Counted from the stretch's first letter, positions 30,201 through 35,154 are shown. The stretch is DNA of 64,000 bases from Panopea generosa (GCA_029582155.1 CM055906.1:14823291-14887290), one strand, 5' to 3'. Notes: generated by a model from the letters alone, not told the origin. Numbers and translations are program-made.

Positions 30201-33200
30201 GAGGAAAACCTCAGACTGAGTCAGACAGTTGAAAACCACCATCCTTCTGTTAGTAACTAGCAACCTTTCTCACATTAAGTTTTTGGAGCGAGTCAGACTT
30301 GAACCTACAACCTTAGTGATGAGAGGTTAGTGATTTTGACCATTCGGCCATGGAGGACTCCCAAAAAAACAGAAATAAACAGTCTACTGAAGCAACAACT
30401 ATGTCAGAATTTAAGGAAATTGGAAATCTCCAAGGTAGTCATACCGTCCTTTCAACCAATCAAAAACTTTATCTGTATCTTTATTCAAAGAACATTAACA
30501 TTTTTATCTGTGCCATTAAGAGTGCTTTGTACCCAGCATTGTATTTTGTAATTAAAGTTAAACCTCCAACTTAATATATACAAACCTGGTATTGCTGCCT
30601 CTACATTGTAACAGTTCACACTTGCATAAGTAAAATCTATCTGTGGGCAAACGGTTTCACCTTCAAAACTGCAGTCTGTCAGTTTAACCTCTTCACCTGT
30701 TGCACAACTCGACAATTTTTCTGGATATACAACACCATTAACAAGCTGTCCATATGCTGACAGAGGAAGCGCTGTTCCATTTTTGAACCCAAGCTGGGTG
30801 CAAGCAACATGGGCTTCTTTATCTGTGAAATCGTTGCCACATAGTGTGGCCCAGCCACTTGTTTCATGATAAAGCTGTACTATACCAGATGTGCTGGTTC
30901 CCCTATACAGCTGTATGTCACCTGAAACCATCAATAGTGAGAGTAATACAATTATTGTGAGTACCCCATACAGCAGACTGCTGTTTGCCACCTGAAACCA
31001 TTGATAGTGAAAAGTGTATAATTATTGTCTGGTCCTCCAATACAGTTGTGTGTCACCTGAAACCATCAGTAAAGAAAATTATACAATTATTGTCTGGTAC
31101 CCTATACAGCTGAATGTGACATTAAACCATCAACAGCTAGAAGGAATTAACAATCACTGCCTGGTTCCCTTGTACAGTTGTATTTCACCTGAAACCATCA
31201 ATAGCAAGAAAAATACAATTATTTTCTGGTACCCAATACAGCTGTTTGTCACCTGAAACTATCAATAGCAAGAAAAATACAATTTTTGGCTGTATGTCAC
31301 CTGAAACCACCAATTGCGAGAAATATACAGTTGTTGTCTGGTACCTCATACAGCTATATGTCATCTGAAACCATCAATAGTTATAGAATAACAATTATTG
31401 TCTGGTACCCCATACAACTGTATGTCACCTGAAACCATCAATAGTTAGAGTAATACAATTATTGTCTGGTACCCCATACAACTGTATGTCACCTGAAACC
31501 ATCAATAGTGAGAGTAATACAATAACTGGCTGGTACCCCATACAGTTGTTTGTCACCTGAAACCATCAATAGTGAGAGTAATACAATTATTGTGAGTACC
31601 CCATACAGCTGTTTGTCACCTGAAACCATCAATAGTTAGAGTAATACAATTATTGTCTGGTACCCCATACAACTGTATGTCACCTGAAACCATCAATAGT
31701 GAGAGTAATACAATTATTGTCTGGTACCCCATACAGCTGTATGTCATCTGAAACCATCAATAGTGAGAGTAATACAATTATTGTCTGGGACCCCCTACAA
31801 CTGTATGTCACCTGAAACCATCAATAGTGAGAGTAATATAATTATTGTCTGGTACCCCATACAGCTGTATGTCATCTGAAACCATCAATAGTGAGAGTAA
31901 TACAATTATTGTCTGGGACCCCCTACAACTGTATGTCACCTGAAACCATCAATAGTGAGAGTAATACAATAACTGGCTGGTACCCCATACAGCTGTTTGT
32001 CACCTGAAACCATCAATAGTTAGAGTAAAACAATTATTGTCTGGTACCCCATATAACTGTATGTCACCTGAAACCATCAATAGTGAGAGTAATACAATTA
32101 TTGTCTGGTACCCCATACAGCTGTATGTCATCTGAAACCATCAATAGTGAGAGTAATACAATTATTGTCTGGGACCCCCTACAACTGCATGTCACCTGAA
32201 ACCATCAATAGTGAGAGTAATACAATAACTGGCTGGTACCCCATACAGCTGTATGTCATCTAAAACCATCAATAGTTAGAGTAATACAATTATTGTCTGG
32301 TACCCCATACAACTGTATGTCACCTGAAACCATCAATAGTGAGAGTAATACAATTATTGTCTGGTACCCCATACAGCTGTTTGTCATCTGAAACCATCAA
32401 TAGTGAGAGTAATACAATTATTGTCTGGGACCCCATACAACTGTATGTCACCTGAAACCATCAAAAGTGAGAGTAATACAATAACTGGCTGGTACCCCAT
32501 ACAGCTGTATGTCACCTGAAACCATCAATAGTGAGAGTAATACAATCATTGTCTGGGACCCCATACAGCTGTATGTCATCTGAAACCATCAATGGCGAGA
32601 AGAAAACAATTATTGTCTGGAAGCCCATATAGCTGTTTGTAACCTGAAACCATCAATAGTGAGAAATATACAATAATAGTTTGGTACCCCATACAGCTGT
32701 ATGTCACTTGAAACCATAAATAGGGAGAAATATACAATAATAGTTTGGTACCCCATACAGCTGTACATCACCTGAAACCATCAATAATGAGAAGAATACA
32801 ATTATTGTTGGTACCCTATACAGCTACTTGTCACCTGAAACCATCAATATTGAGAGTAATACAATTATTGTCTGGTACCCAATACAGCTGTTTGTCACCT
32901 GAAACCATCAAAAGCAAGAAAAATTCAATTATTGTCTGGTACCTCATACAGCTGTTTGTCACCTGAAACCATTAAAAGTAAGAATTATACAATCATTGTC
33001 TGCCCCCTCACCCTTCACACACACACAGCTGTATGTCACCTGAAAACATCAATAATGAGAAATATACAACTATTGTCTGGTACCCCATACAGCTGTTTAA
33101 ATGTCACCTGAAACCATCAATAGTGTGACATATAAAAATATTGTCTGGTTTCCTATACAGCTGTTTGTCGCCTGAAACCATCAACAGTGAGAAACATACA

Positions 33201-34187
33201 ATCATTGACTGCCCCCTCCCCCTTCACACACACAGCTGTATGTCACCTTAAACCATCAATAGCGAAAAGAATACAATTATTGTTTGGTACCCCATACAGC
33301 TGTTTGTCACCTGAAACCATAAATATTGAGAAATATACAATCATTGACTGCCCCCTCCCCTTTCACACACACAGCTGTATGTCACCTGAAAACATCAATA
33401 GCGTGAAATATACAATCATTGTCTAATCCCTCTAAACAGCTGTTTGTCACCTGAAATCATCAATAGTGAGAAGTATACAATTATTGATGGTTTCTCATAC
33501 AGCTGTTTGTCACCTGAAATCATCAATAGTGAGAAGCATACAATTATTGCCTGGTTTCTCCATACAGCTGTGTCACCTGAAACCATCAATAGTGAGAAAT
33601 ATGCAATGATTGTCTACCATAGAAAAACCTTTTAAATATTTAAAAATATTTGTAAAATAGTGTTTTAAACCATTTTCACAGCATTACAGGTTATTAATGG
33701 CATTTGCAGTTATATTGATGGAGGAAACATTGTGTCAATCACCTGAAATTTATGGAAGTAGTTACCACCACAGCAACTGCAATCATGGTTAATACAGCAA
33801 TTTTATTATGTGCAACGACTCTACATTGAATTACAGGTGATTTTTAATTACCTGAGAACAATTGTAAACATTAAAAGGTATCTTATTATTAATTTGGGGG
33901 GTTTCATGGTTAAATACATATGTTAAAACACCTGAAGCATGATTTACCTACTTTACCTACATCAAATCTCATTTGCATTCAAATTTGAATCGACTATAAG
34001 TCATTGTATTTATTTGTGTCACTCACATCAACGCTTGTTATTGACAAATTTTTGCAAAGGTCGATACAGTATCAATCAATAGAAAAAAACTGAATAAATC
34101 AATAAACTTACCTGGGTCCTGGGCTGCAATACCTGCAAGCCATATCTGAATTAAGGCAGACACCCTCAATATCTGTATCATTAACAT
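113..34187 (-). CDS. Multi-SRCR-domain secreted/receptor protein, gene model (13 exons, 3' end outside window)
   Basis: Joined model: 34187-34112, 30921-30586, 24909-24598, 20123-19937, 18332-18157, 16775-16580, 16311-16172, 15682-15356, 12704-12536, 8195-8026, 7644-7330, 5117-4968, 259-113. Every junction is phase-compatible: phase 1 between domains; inside split domains phase 2 in D3, D4 and D6 and phase 1 in D8. The product starts with a hydrophobic signal peptide, followed by eight SRCR domains. Each keeps the six cysteines of group A SRCR domains at the expected spacing (about 27-29 residues from the second to the third); D7 has two extra. SRCR proteins are extracellular and commonly bind microbial or endogenous polyanions, as in DMBT1 or CD163-type receptors; ligand binding here is inference. 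No transmembrane segment or stop codon is seen, so the C-terminus lies left of base 1. All introns except one end GT-AG. RNA reads would be needed to confirm the joins. Confidence 0.85.
260..609. other. Intron, no recognisable feature
   Basis: About 350 bases of single-copy-looking intron between the D8 second-half exon and the 47-bp array. No ORF, RNA gene or repeat is recognised. Confidence 0.6.
610..1790. repeat. 47-bp minisatellite, about 25 copies
   Basis: Head-to-tail units of 47 bp; a typical copy begins GTGTAAGATCTTATCTACC and runs to CAAAGTGACT. Copies differ by a few substitutions, such as TACC/TGCC. It lies in the intron of the D8 domain. The plus-strand 12-mer TGTGTAAGATCT in each unit also occurs across the acceptor of the 113-259 exon (bases 251-262), so the array may have grown from that splice junction. 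Confidence 0.95.
1791..2242. other. AT-rich intron
   Basis: A-rich and T-rich runs only. An 83-codon minus-strand ORF here has low-complexity composition and no recognisable domain. Confidence 0.6.
2243..4242 (+). repeat. Dispersed repeat with internal ~300-bp modules
   Basis: Starts with ACAAGAGGCCCAAGAGGGCC. A terminal phrase, GCATAAGCACTTCTGGCC followed by TTTGGCCAG, occurs at about 3193-3230 and again at 4204-4236. In between, a module (ttttccctataa-type start, then a 'ttgactgaccggttgttgag'-like phrase) recurs several times with strong divergence. A related opening phrase recurs at about 60081. It looks like an old transposon-derived family with no coding capacity; class unknown. Confidence 0.6.
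4500..4690 (-). repeat. tRNA-derived SINE, family S2 (degraded)
   Basis: In reverse orientation it shares the 'aagtaactggcaa..tttctcacat' body with copies at 12305-12490 and 30190-30362. The tRNA-like head is at the right end (around 4590-4690). Confidence 0.55.
4968..5117 (-). CDS. SRCR domain 8, first-half exon
   Basis: Exon of 150 nt, phase 1 at both ends. Acceptor TTACAG|AT, donor CAAAG|GTAACA. It encodes a first SRCR half with GLVCSENFTHEDAKVVCKE, the usual VC...D/E-A-VVC spacing, and the first two cysteines. It is completed by the 259-113 exon. Confidence 0.85.
5261..5866 (-). mobile_element. MITE with internal 25-bp minisatellite and hairpin core
   Basis: Same family as 27393-27617, here in opposite orientation. 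The right end reads ATGGAGTAAAGGGTTAA; the left end, CCCTTAACTTTATATAGAT, is a decayed inverted copy. A 25-bp unit (TATAGACGCCTTTGGACAC plus 6 bp) is present only about twice in the 27.5-kb copies but about 17 times here (5274-5690). A 30-bp inverted repeat, GAAAACAGTGCAGG..., has arms at 5745-5774 and 5782-5811. No transposase is encoded. Confidence 0.8.
5871..6001 (-). repeat. tRNA-derived SINE, family S3
   Basis: On the minus strand a box A-like head (GTACTGTAATGGATAAAGTG) leads into AAACAACACTCCGTACTG and CTACCC(T)GGAAGC. The same order is seen at 45681-45860. The box B region is decayed. Confidence 0.65.
6002..6849. other. AT-rich intron with a decayed repeat
   Basis: No gene. Bases about 6395-6510 contain repeated 'ggatataa' phrases around a GGGGCCCC palindrome, resembling a decayed DNA transposon end. 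Nothing else is recognised. Confidence 0.5.
6850..7045 (+). mobile_element. MITE, partial copy of the hairpin family
   Basis: Begins TTAACCCTTTACTCCATAGA and ends TTTATGAAGTAAAGAATTAA. It keeps one arm of the hairpin (AGCAATCTGAACACTTCCTG) but has lost the other, and has only one copy of the GGTGTCTAAAGGCGTC motif. Confidence 0.75.
7330..7644 (-). CDS. SRCR domain 7, single-exon domain
   Basis: Exon of 315 nt, phase 1 at both ends. Acceptor ATTGTAG|TG, donor ATAA|GTAAGT. It holds an entire SRCR domain: SYGLVCADGFDANAAKVVCKE, then VKCTGSESSLMDCQ, and the terminal ASVVCTNYEG. It has eight cysteines, two of them an adjacent CC pair after GKPL, two more than the other domains. Confidence 0.9.
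7840..8025 (-). repeat. 25-30 bp tandem repeat carrying copies of the D6 splice donor
   Basis: About seven degenerate units directly beyond the D6 second-half exon. On the minus strand the unit is TTGTTACACTTATGGTAAAG followed by TTATA. It matches the end of the exon plus its donor (TTGTTACACTTATG|GTAAAG). The copy at 7893-7917 is nearly identical to the genuine boundary at 8020-8041. Confidence 0.85.
8026..8195 (-). CDS. SRCR domain 6, second-half exon
   Basis: Exon of 170 nt, phase 2 in and phase 1 out. Acceptor GATTTTTAG|A, donor CTTATG|GTAAAG. Encodes KIAFSDMECEGTESSIFQC, a further cysteine in the FQCANHF segment and GVYCY. Joined to 12704-12536 the split codon is TCA (Ser). A second acceptor at 8182-8183 (TTCACAG) would be phase 1 and would not match the upstream exon. 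Confidence 0.85.
8196..8539. other. Intron, no recognisable feature
   Basis: About 340 bases between the D6 exon and the 24-bp array; nothing recognised. Confidence 0.5.
8540..11076. repeat. 24-bp minisatellite, about 100 copies, with higher-order repeats
   Basis: The unit is about TTCATGGTGCTCATGTTTAA plus TCAA. The length is a multiple of three, so long open frames appear on both strands: octapeptide repeats around MFNQFMV on plus and HELIKHEH on minus. These are a by-product; there is no splice or coding logic. Larger segments are duplicated. The variant CATCTTTAATC at 9662 recurs at 10406 (744 bp, 31 units); ACGATAAATC at 9951 recurs at 10239 (288 bp, 12 units). It lies in the intron that splits D6. 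Confidence 0.95.
11100..11345 (-). mobile_element. MITE copy, inverted relative to 11957-12213
   Basis: About 245 bp whose sequence (TTGTGACATCTAGGAAGGCT, GCAGTATTTTTGCAAAATAT, CACTAAATGAATTTCC) matches the reverse complement of 11957-12213. It starts with a GGGGTCTGTTTTCAC end resembling that element's terminal repeat. It abuts the end of the 24-bp array. Confidence 0.7.
11346..11956. other. AT-rich intron with a SINE head fragment
   Basis: Mostly A/T runs and a C-rich patch (11733-11762). Bases 11820-11890 (CCACCATGGCCAAGAGGTTT, then GTGGGTGAGAGTCCAGC) look like the tRNA-like head of an S2 SINE. Confidence 0.5.
11957..12213 (+). mobile_element. MITE with ~50-bp degenerate terminal inverted repeats
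   Basis: The left end GGGGTCCATTTCACAATC is an inverted match to the right end (minus-strand read GGGACCCATTCCACTAATTT). Sub-terminal parts are also inverted-similar. Together with 11100-11345 it forms a roughly 200-bp imperfect inverted repeat about 0.6 kb apart. Non-coding. Confidence 0.7.
12305..12490 (-). repeat. tRNA-derived SINE, family S2
   Basis: On the minus strand the tRNA-like head (ATGGCCAAATGGCTTAAGGC) leads into the shared body TTGCCAAAAGATGG and CCTCCACCAATAAAACTG. Same layout as 30190-30362. Confidence 0.65.
12536..12704 (-). CDS. SRCR domain 6, first-half exon
   Basis: Exon of 169 nt, phase 1 in and phase 2 out. Acceptor TGTTTCAG|TA, donor GACTC|GTATGT. This is the most canonical SRCR start in the gene: VRLG, then GRAEVY, TGWATICNIGWSSYDAKVFC and RELGFADG. 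It is completed by 8195-8026, with an intron of about 4.3 kb containing the 24-bp array. Confidence 0.9.
12760..15060. repeat. 42-bp minisatellite with a 130-bp higher-order block
   Basis: Monomeric 42-bp units from about 13480 to 15055 (GATATCCCACCCACTGGAGT, then GGATGCTACAGACACATGAC and AT). Between about 12800 and 13480, three variant units (46+42+42 bp) form a higher-order repeat; its starts at 12931, 13061, 13191, 13319 and 13449 give offsets of 130, 130, 128 and 130. Units hold near-palindromes such as CCACTGCAGTGG. Open frames with a 14-residue period (HPLEWMLQTHDMI) are a consequence of unit length. Confidence 0.95.
15356..15682 (-). CDS. SRCR domain 5, single-exon domain
   Basis: Exon of 327 nt, phase 1 at both ends. 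Acceptor TCATTCAG|AT, donor CCACCAG|GTATTT. Encodes a full domain: GVAGTICRSGWDNKDAAVMC, FACTGTENSLNDC, and the final GALCYSTEPP. Six cysteines. The acceptor's pyrimidine tract is a short run of TTCA/TTTA repeats. Confidence 0.9.
15683..16048. other. Intron, no recognisable feature
   Basis: About 365 bases of intron; no repeat family recognised. Confidence 0.5.
16049..16073 (-). other. Possible 25-nt frameshifting micro-exon
   Basis: On the minus strand 25 nt are flanked by a good acceptor (TTTCTTCAG|ATTATC) and a strong donor (AATTCAG|GTAAGG). It would enter in phase 1 but leave in phase 2, so inclusion shifts the frame before D5. It may be a chance pair of splice signals or a poison exon. 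Confidence 0.25.
16172..16311 (-). CDS. SRCR domain 4, second-half exon
   Basis: Exon of 140 nt, phase 2 in and phase 1 out. Acceptor TTCCACAG|T, donor AGATG|GTGAGA. Encodes PPTRYVNRLLCQGTETSLQE, then CVLSTGRCKNHSRAAAVLCK. With the upstream exon the split codon is AGT (Ser). Short exon, easily missed. Confidence 0.8.
16580..16775 (-). CDS. SRCR domain 4, first-half exon
   Basis: Exon of 196 nt, phase 1 in and phase 2 out. Acceptor TTTACAG|TT, donor ATTAG|GTGATA. Encodes a divergent SRCR half: GQIRMKINDTLNGICADTF and AANIACQHDLGGFPVAEI. The usual WGTVC core is replaced by LNGIC. Confidence 0.8.
16776..17199. other. Intron, no recognisable feature
   Basis: About 420 bases of AT-rich intron ahead of the LINE fragment; nothing recognised. 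Confidence 0.5.
17200..18050 (-). mobile_element. Degraded LINE, reverse transcriptase C-terminal part
   Basis: Three overlapping broken frames on the minus strand read as one RT: SGVPQGTVLGPILFSLYIND (17847-18038), NCIKYLGVTTTSDVKWNIHI (17537-17779), and GLVRPVLEYASYVWDPHC with AAKFVTSDYKYEPGSMSNIL (17340-17576). These are the conserved blocks after the RT catalytic region of Jockey/CR1-like non-LTR elements. The catalytic YADD block falls in a deleted or shifted part. Dead copy inside the intron before D4. Confidence 0.85.
18157..18332 (-). CDS. SRCR domain 3, second-half exon
   Basis: Exon of 176 nt, phase 2 in and phase 1 out. Acceptor TCAAACAG|G, donor CCTCAG|GTATGG. Encodes VVLDMTCDNSDESVFGC, a further cysteine in NVSESCSN, and AAAVYCYSS. 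The distance between the second and third domain cysteines is about 38 residues, longer than in the other domains. Confidence 0.8.
18350..18401. repeat. (TGAA)n microsatellite
   Basis: About 13 uninterrupted GAAT/TGAA units, 18 bp upstream (gene sense) of the D3 second-half exon. On the minus strand it reads (TTCA)n and lies where the polypyrimidine tract and branch site should be. Confidence 0.95.
18570..18840 (+). repeat. tRNA-derived SINE, family S1
   Basis: Decayed head (AGGCCTGGTAGTGCATCTGA) and the family's body: TTATCAGTTACTTGTGAAAA, GTGTACTTGAGTATTGGTTA, and the tail TGTTAGCCATCGATGGCATA. The order matches 53734-54022. Confidence 0.7.
19080..19665 (+). repeat. Dispersed repeat with ~180-bp modules ('ccataactgtgcc' family)
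   Basis: Modules hold CCATAACTGTGCCAAAATAC, then GATGGTGAACACACATG, then GTGAAGTTTCATTC and AATGAGTGGTTGCATAGATA. They end in GACGACGCTGATGACGCCAA and a CATGGCAATAGCTCTCCTTG tail. Same family as 42260-43250. The class is unknown and nothing is coded. Confidence 0.75.
19937..20123 (-). CDS. SRCR domain 3, first-half exon (GC donor)
   Basis: Exon of 187 nt, phase 1 in and phase 2 out. Acceptor GTCTTCAG|CT, or 6 nt later GCTGCAG|AG in the same phase. Encodes GKVVISVDGVQGLFCQADQ and NAYVVCTTLGYIGGYG. The only frame-compatible end is GAAAAG|GCAAGG, a GC-AG intron donor, giving AGG (Arg) with the next exon. A GT donor 5 nt further (CAAG|GTGTTT) would break the frame. Confidence 0.7.
20406..20728 (+). 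mobile_element. MITE with TACAGTCAAACCTGT ends and internal duplication
   Basis: The left end is ATACAGTCAAACCTGTCTAA. Inverted right ends occur at about 20566-20583 (CACAGGTTTGACTCTATA) and 20711-20728 (CACAGGTTTGAGTGTATA). The inner ~147 bp (from AAAGCATGGCCTTTTAAGAC) is present twice in tandem. TA-flanked ends suggest mobilisation by a mariner/pogo-type transposase. Confidence 0.7.
20729..21684. other. AT-rich intron with a shared dispersed segment
   Basis: No gene. Bases about 20735-20935 (ATGGTAAAATGATGATATTT, then CAGAAACTAATATG) are diverged relatives of 29655-29835. The rest is featureless. Confidence 0.5.
21685..23450. repeat. 47-bp minisatellite, about 37 copies, one GTAAGT donor motif per unit
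   Basis: The unit includes GAGGAACTTACAATCACAAG, TCAGAGGATTATC and TAGATTATTAAAC. Four-unit blocks are duplicated near the left end (variant CAAACACAAGTCGGAGGATT recurs about 186 bp later). Units become irregular after about 23100. On the transcribed strand nearly every unit contains TGATTGTAAGTTCC. It lies in the intron between D2 and D3. It is unrelated in sequence to the 47-bp array at 610. Confidence 0.95.
23440..23710 (+). repeat. S1 SINE, 5'-truncated and interrupted
   Basis: Body phrases GTCTCTTATCGCCGATTC, GAGATGGGTGTGCTCGATTA, and tail GATTGTCTGATAGCCCTCCG. The tRNA head is lost. About 60 unrelated bases sit inside. Confidence 0.6.
23711..24597. other. AT-rich intron, no recognisable feature
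   Basis: No coding exon, RNA gene or known repeat is recognised. Confidence 0.5.
24598..24909 (-). CDS. SRCR domain 2, single-exon domain
   Basis: Exon of 312 nt, phase 1 at both ends. Acceptor ATTTTCAG|AT. The donor is AGCAAG|GTCAAG, or 6 nt later GTCAAG|GTTGTA (same phase, adding two residues). Encodes GMWGHVCTEFWDDSDANVTC, KQLGYAGGVASLAE, INCEGSMQALTEC and RVAGVVC. Six cysteines. A clear WGHVC...D.DANVTC core. Confidence 0.9.
25241..25476 (+). repeat. tRNA-derived SINE, family S1
   Basis: Head CCAGGCCCGATACGCTCAGT with decayed box B (GGTCGTGAATCAGAATTCCC); body AAATTATCAGTTAATTGTGG, GGTGTGCTCGAGTACTGGTT. The last ~60 bp are missing. Confidence 0.75.
25480..25662 (-). CDS. Orphan open frame, possible terminal exon or exon fossil
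   Basis: A 60-codon frame ending in a stop reads VGIEAFQLLGGQPEERVYED, then VLPGPEPEYWEGPYGNSKCG. The composition is polar, Pro/Glu/Gly-rich, with tyrosines in acidic context (VYEDV, PEYWEG), reminiscent of a receptor cytoplasmic tail. It is sense-oriented inside the D1-D2 intron. No good acceptor in the right phase was found, and it sits beside a SINE and direct repeats. I cannot assign a function. Confidence 0.25.
   Translation of the reverse strand: MTHLLHHKNKSNFVGIEAFQLLGGQPEERVYEDVLPGPEPEYWEGPYGNSKCGCLSKSLL
25663..25880. repeat. ~72-bp direct repeat, 3 copies
   Basis: Three near-identical copies of a unit containing TCATATTTTAACCTATTTAT and GATTATGAAACAAGT, ending in CGCTTGAGGTCTTCCCGGGT or a close variant. 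High identity suggests recent duplication. Confidence 0.9.
25881..27392. other. Long intron segment without a recognised gene
   Basis: AT-rich sequence with C-rich patches (26735-26760, 27158-27210). No SRCR exon or RNA gene was found on either strand. Confidence 0.5.
27393..27794 (+). mobile_element. Hairpin MITE with tandemly duplicated body
   Basis: The element at 27393-27617 starts TTAACCCTTTACTCCATAGA and ends ATATGAAGTAAAGGGTTAA, clean terminal inverted repeats with TTAA ends. The core is an inverted repeat (GAAAACAGTGCAGGAAGAG...CTTCCTGCACTGTTTTC). Two copies of the ~25-bp GGTGTCCAAAGGCGTC motif lie near the right end. The body from GCCATTGAAAA is duplicated at 27618-27794. Confidence 0.8.
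27990..28130 (+). repeat. tRNA-derived SINE, family S2
   Basis: Head GTCCTCCATGGACGAGTGAT, box B-like GGGTGTTCAAGCCCAGC, body AGAGAAAGTTTGCCAG. Truncated by about 28130, followed by the LINE. Confidence 0.6.
28150..28860 (-). mobile_element. LINE fragment, APE-type endonuclease domain
   Basis: Minus-strand frame (28228-28719) with GGDFNIVINVELDKIHG, DIWRILNPSTKHYTWHS, CRLDYFLVSNNL and LDHSLVYFNLI: the D-x-N, YTW, R-x-D and D-H-S blocks of the apurinic-type endonuclease of L1/Tx1-like elements. The upstream part (28720-28860) continues the same domain. The RT region is absent. An L1/Tx1 assignment is likely but not certain. Confidence 0.85.
28861..30189. other. Intron with a small inverted repeat
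   Basis: No gene. Bases 29655-29835 are related to 20735-20935. Bases 29805-29850 (AATCTTACATTTGTGCACAT) are an inverted match to 29900-29945, a possible foldback element. Confidence 0.5.
30190..30362 (-). repeat. tRNA-derived SINE, family S2 (best copy)
   Basis: On the minus strand GTCCTCCATGGCCGAATGGT (box A), TTGTAGGTTCAAGTCTGAC (box B), then TTAATGTGAGAAAGGTTGCT and a CCTCCACCACTAAAA end. The head resembles a class II (Leu/Ser-type) tRNA. Confidence 0.75.
30586..30921 (-). CDS. SRCR domain 1, single-exon domain
   Basis: Exon of 336 nt, phase 1 at both ends. Acceptor GGTTTCAG|GT, donor ATACCAG|GTTTGT. Encodes DIQLYRGTSTSGIVQLY, TSGWATLCGNDFTDKEAHVA, CTQLGFKNG, a later TDCSFEGETVC, and ASVNCYN; six cysteines. 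The open frame continues 5' into the last array unit with a hydrophobic stretch, but that begins with GTG in repeat DNA and is not the start. The real 5' exon is at 34187-34112. Confidence 0.9.
30910..33610 (-). repeat. 64-bp minisatellite made of copies of the D1 splice acceptor
   Basis: About 42 units; spacing measured between GTCACCTGAAACC landmarks is 64 bp (31424 to 31488). On the transcribed strand each unit reads ATTGATGGTTTCAG|GTGACA, TACAGCTGTATGGGGTACC, then an AATAATTGTATTACTC tract. So it has a 3' splice site, about 27 bases matching the first bases of the D1 exon, and the pyrimidine-containing intron end. Units are most regular at 31380-32560 and diverge towards 33600. Confidence 0.95.
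33611..34111. other. Intron 1 remainder
   Basis: About 500 bases between the acceptor-copy array and the first coding exon; no feature recognised. Confidence 0.5.
34112..34187 (-). CDS. First coding exon with signal peptide
   Basis: Short exon, 25 codons plus one base (phase 1 out), donor CCCAG|GTAAGT. The ATG at 34187-34185 has a purine at -3 (GATATG) and an in-frame TAA four codons upstream of it; a second ATG follows two codons later. The peptide is a typical signal sequence: short polar start with one Arg, hydrophobic core VSALIQIWLAGIAA, likely cleavage near AAQ/DP. The split codon with the D1 exon is GGT (Gly). Not readable as a long ORF, so easily missed. Confidence 0.75.
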
Positions 34188-34933
34188 ATCCAAAGCATGC
34201 AATTTTTAAAACCTTTCCAAAAACTCGTATGTTTGATATTTTCACCTTTAACACAATTTTTTTTAACCCAGATCAAGCTTTTGAAATATGTAAATTTTAC
34301 TTTTTAAACATTAACACACTTAATTTTCAGGTCAAAATACAGCTATTGAATGAAGAAATTAAACATTTTACAATCAAGTAAATGAAGTATCCCATTTCAA
34401 CTAGTCATTCAAATCATTAAGCAACTTGGCATCTCTTTATATTCCTTCTTTCACTCTATACTCTATACATATCCTGTATAAAAGTGTGTGTGACACAGCT
34501 GACCCTGTTATTATTATTGAAATCCAGGTTTATTTATAAGTTATACTGCATGGTGAACTTTGCAACAAGTTTCAACAATCGTGTCACGCTTCATGGCATA
34601 TGTCTCATTGCTAACTGTGCATTAGATTAGCTTGTGATTTTAAACTGCTCTGAAGAGAATGAATGAATGATGGGTTACGAGACCATCAGTAAACAAGATT
34701 CCAACTCATAGTCCTGGTATAAAAACAAAAAATTAACCTAAAAATGTTAGTTGTGTTTTTCAGTCACCTGGCCATGTTACCTGGTAAACTGTAGTTTTAA
34801 CAAATTTTACTGGATACTCTATTTGTTGCCTTTTGCAAAATGCATGAACAACTGTGGTGCTAATCTTGCTATTACTCATGTAGAACCCAGCAACCATACA
34901 AGGTGGATAATTACCCACCATAATGAACATCCT
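34188..34933. other. Upstream region of the SRCR gene
   Basis: AT-rich sequence that should contain the 5' UTR and promoter. I see no convincing TATA box or initiator; an untranslated first exon further right cannot be excluded. Confidence 0.4.
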
Positions 34934-35110
34934 GGCCAGGCCCGGTTAGCTCAGTTGGTAACTTGTCTTATTATCAATCCAGGGATCGCAAGTTCAAATC
35001 ATTGCCTGGCCATAATTCTCATTGTCATTTATCTTCACCATTGATTCAAGTGGGAGAGTTATCAATTACTTGCAGAGATGGGTGTGCTCGAGTTGTTCGT
35101 TTTCCCCCTC
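34934..35110 (+). repeat. tRNA-derived SINE, family S1, intact head
   Basis: Head GGCCAGGCCCGGTTAGCTCA with GTTGGTAAC (box A) and GATCGCAAGTTCAAATC (box B), then GATTCAAGTGGGAGAGTTAT and GATGGGTGTGCTCGAGTTG; truncated after that. Not a functional tRNA: no acceptor stem closes. Confidence 0.85.
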
Positions 35111-35154
35111 ATCACCATTATAATAATGCCTTCACTTGCTCCACATAGAGTGAT

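Noticed and set aside
30922..30991. Signal peptide directly in front of the D1 exon (hydrophobic frame)
   Set aside because: It starts at GTG, lies inside an array unit and is intron by splice-site logic. A proper ATG signal-peptide exon in the correct phase exists at 34187-34112.
34934..35010. Functional tRNA genes at this and other box A/box B sites
   Set aside because: Box A and B are present, but acceptor stems do not close and each is followed by a shared SINE body and tail.
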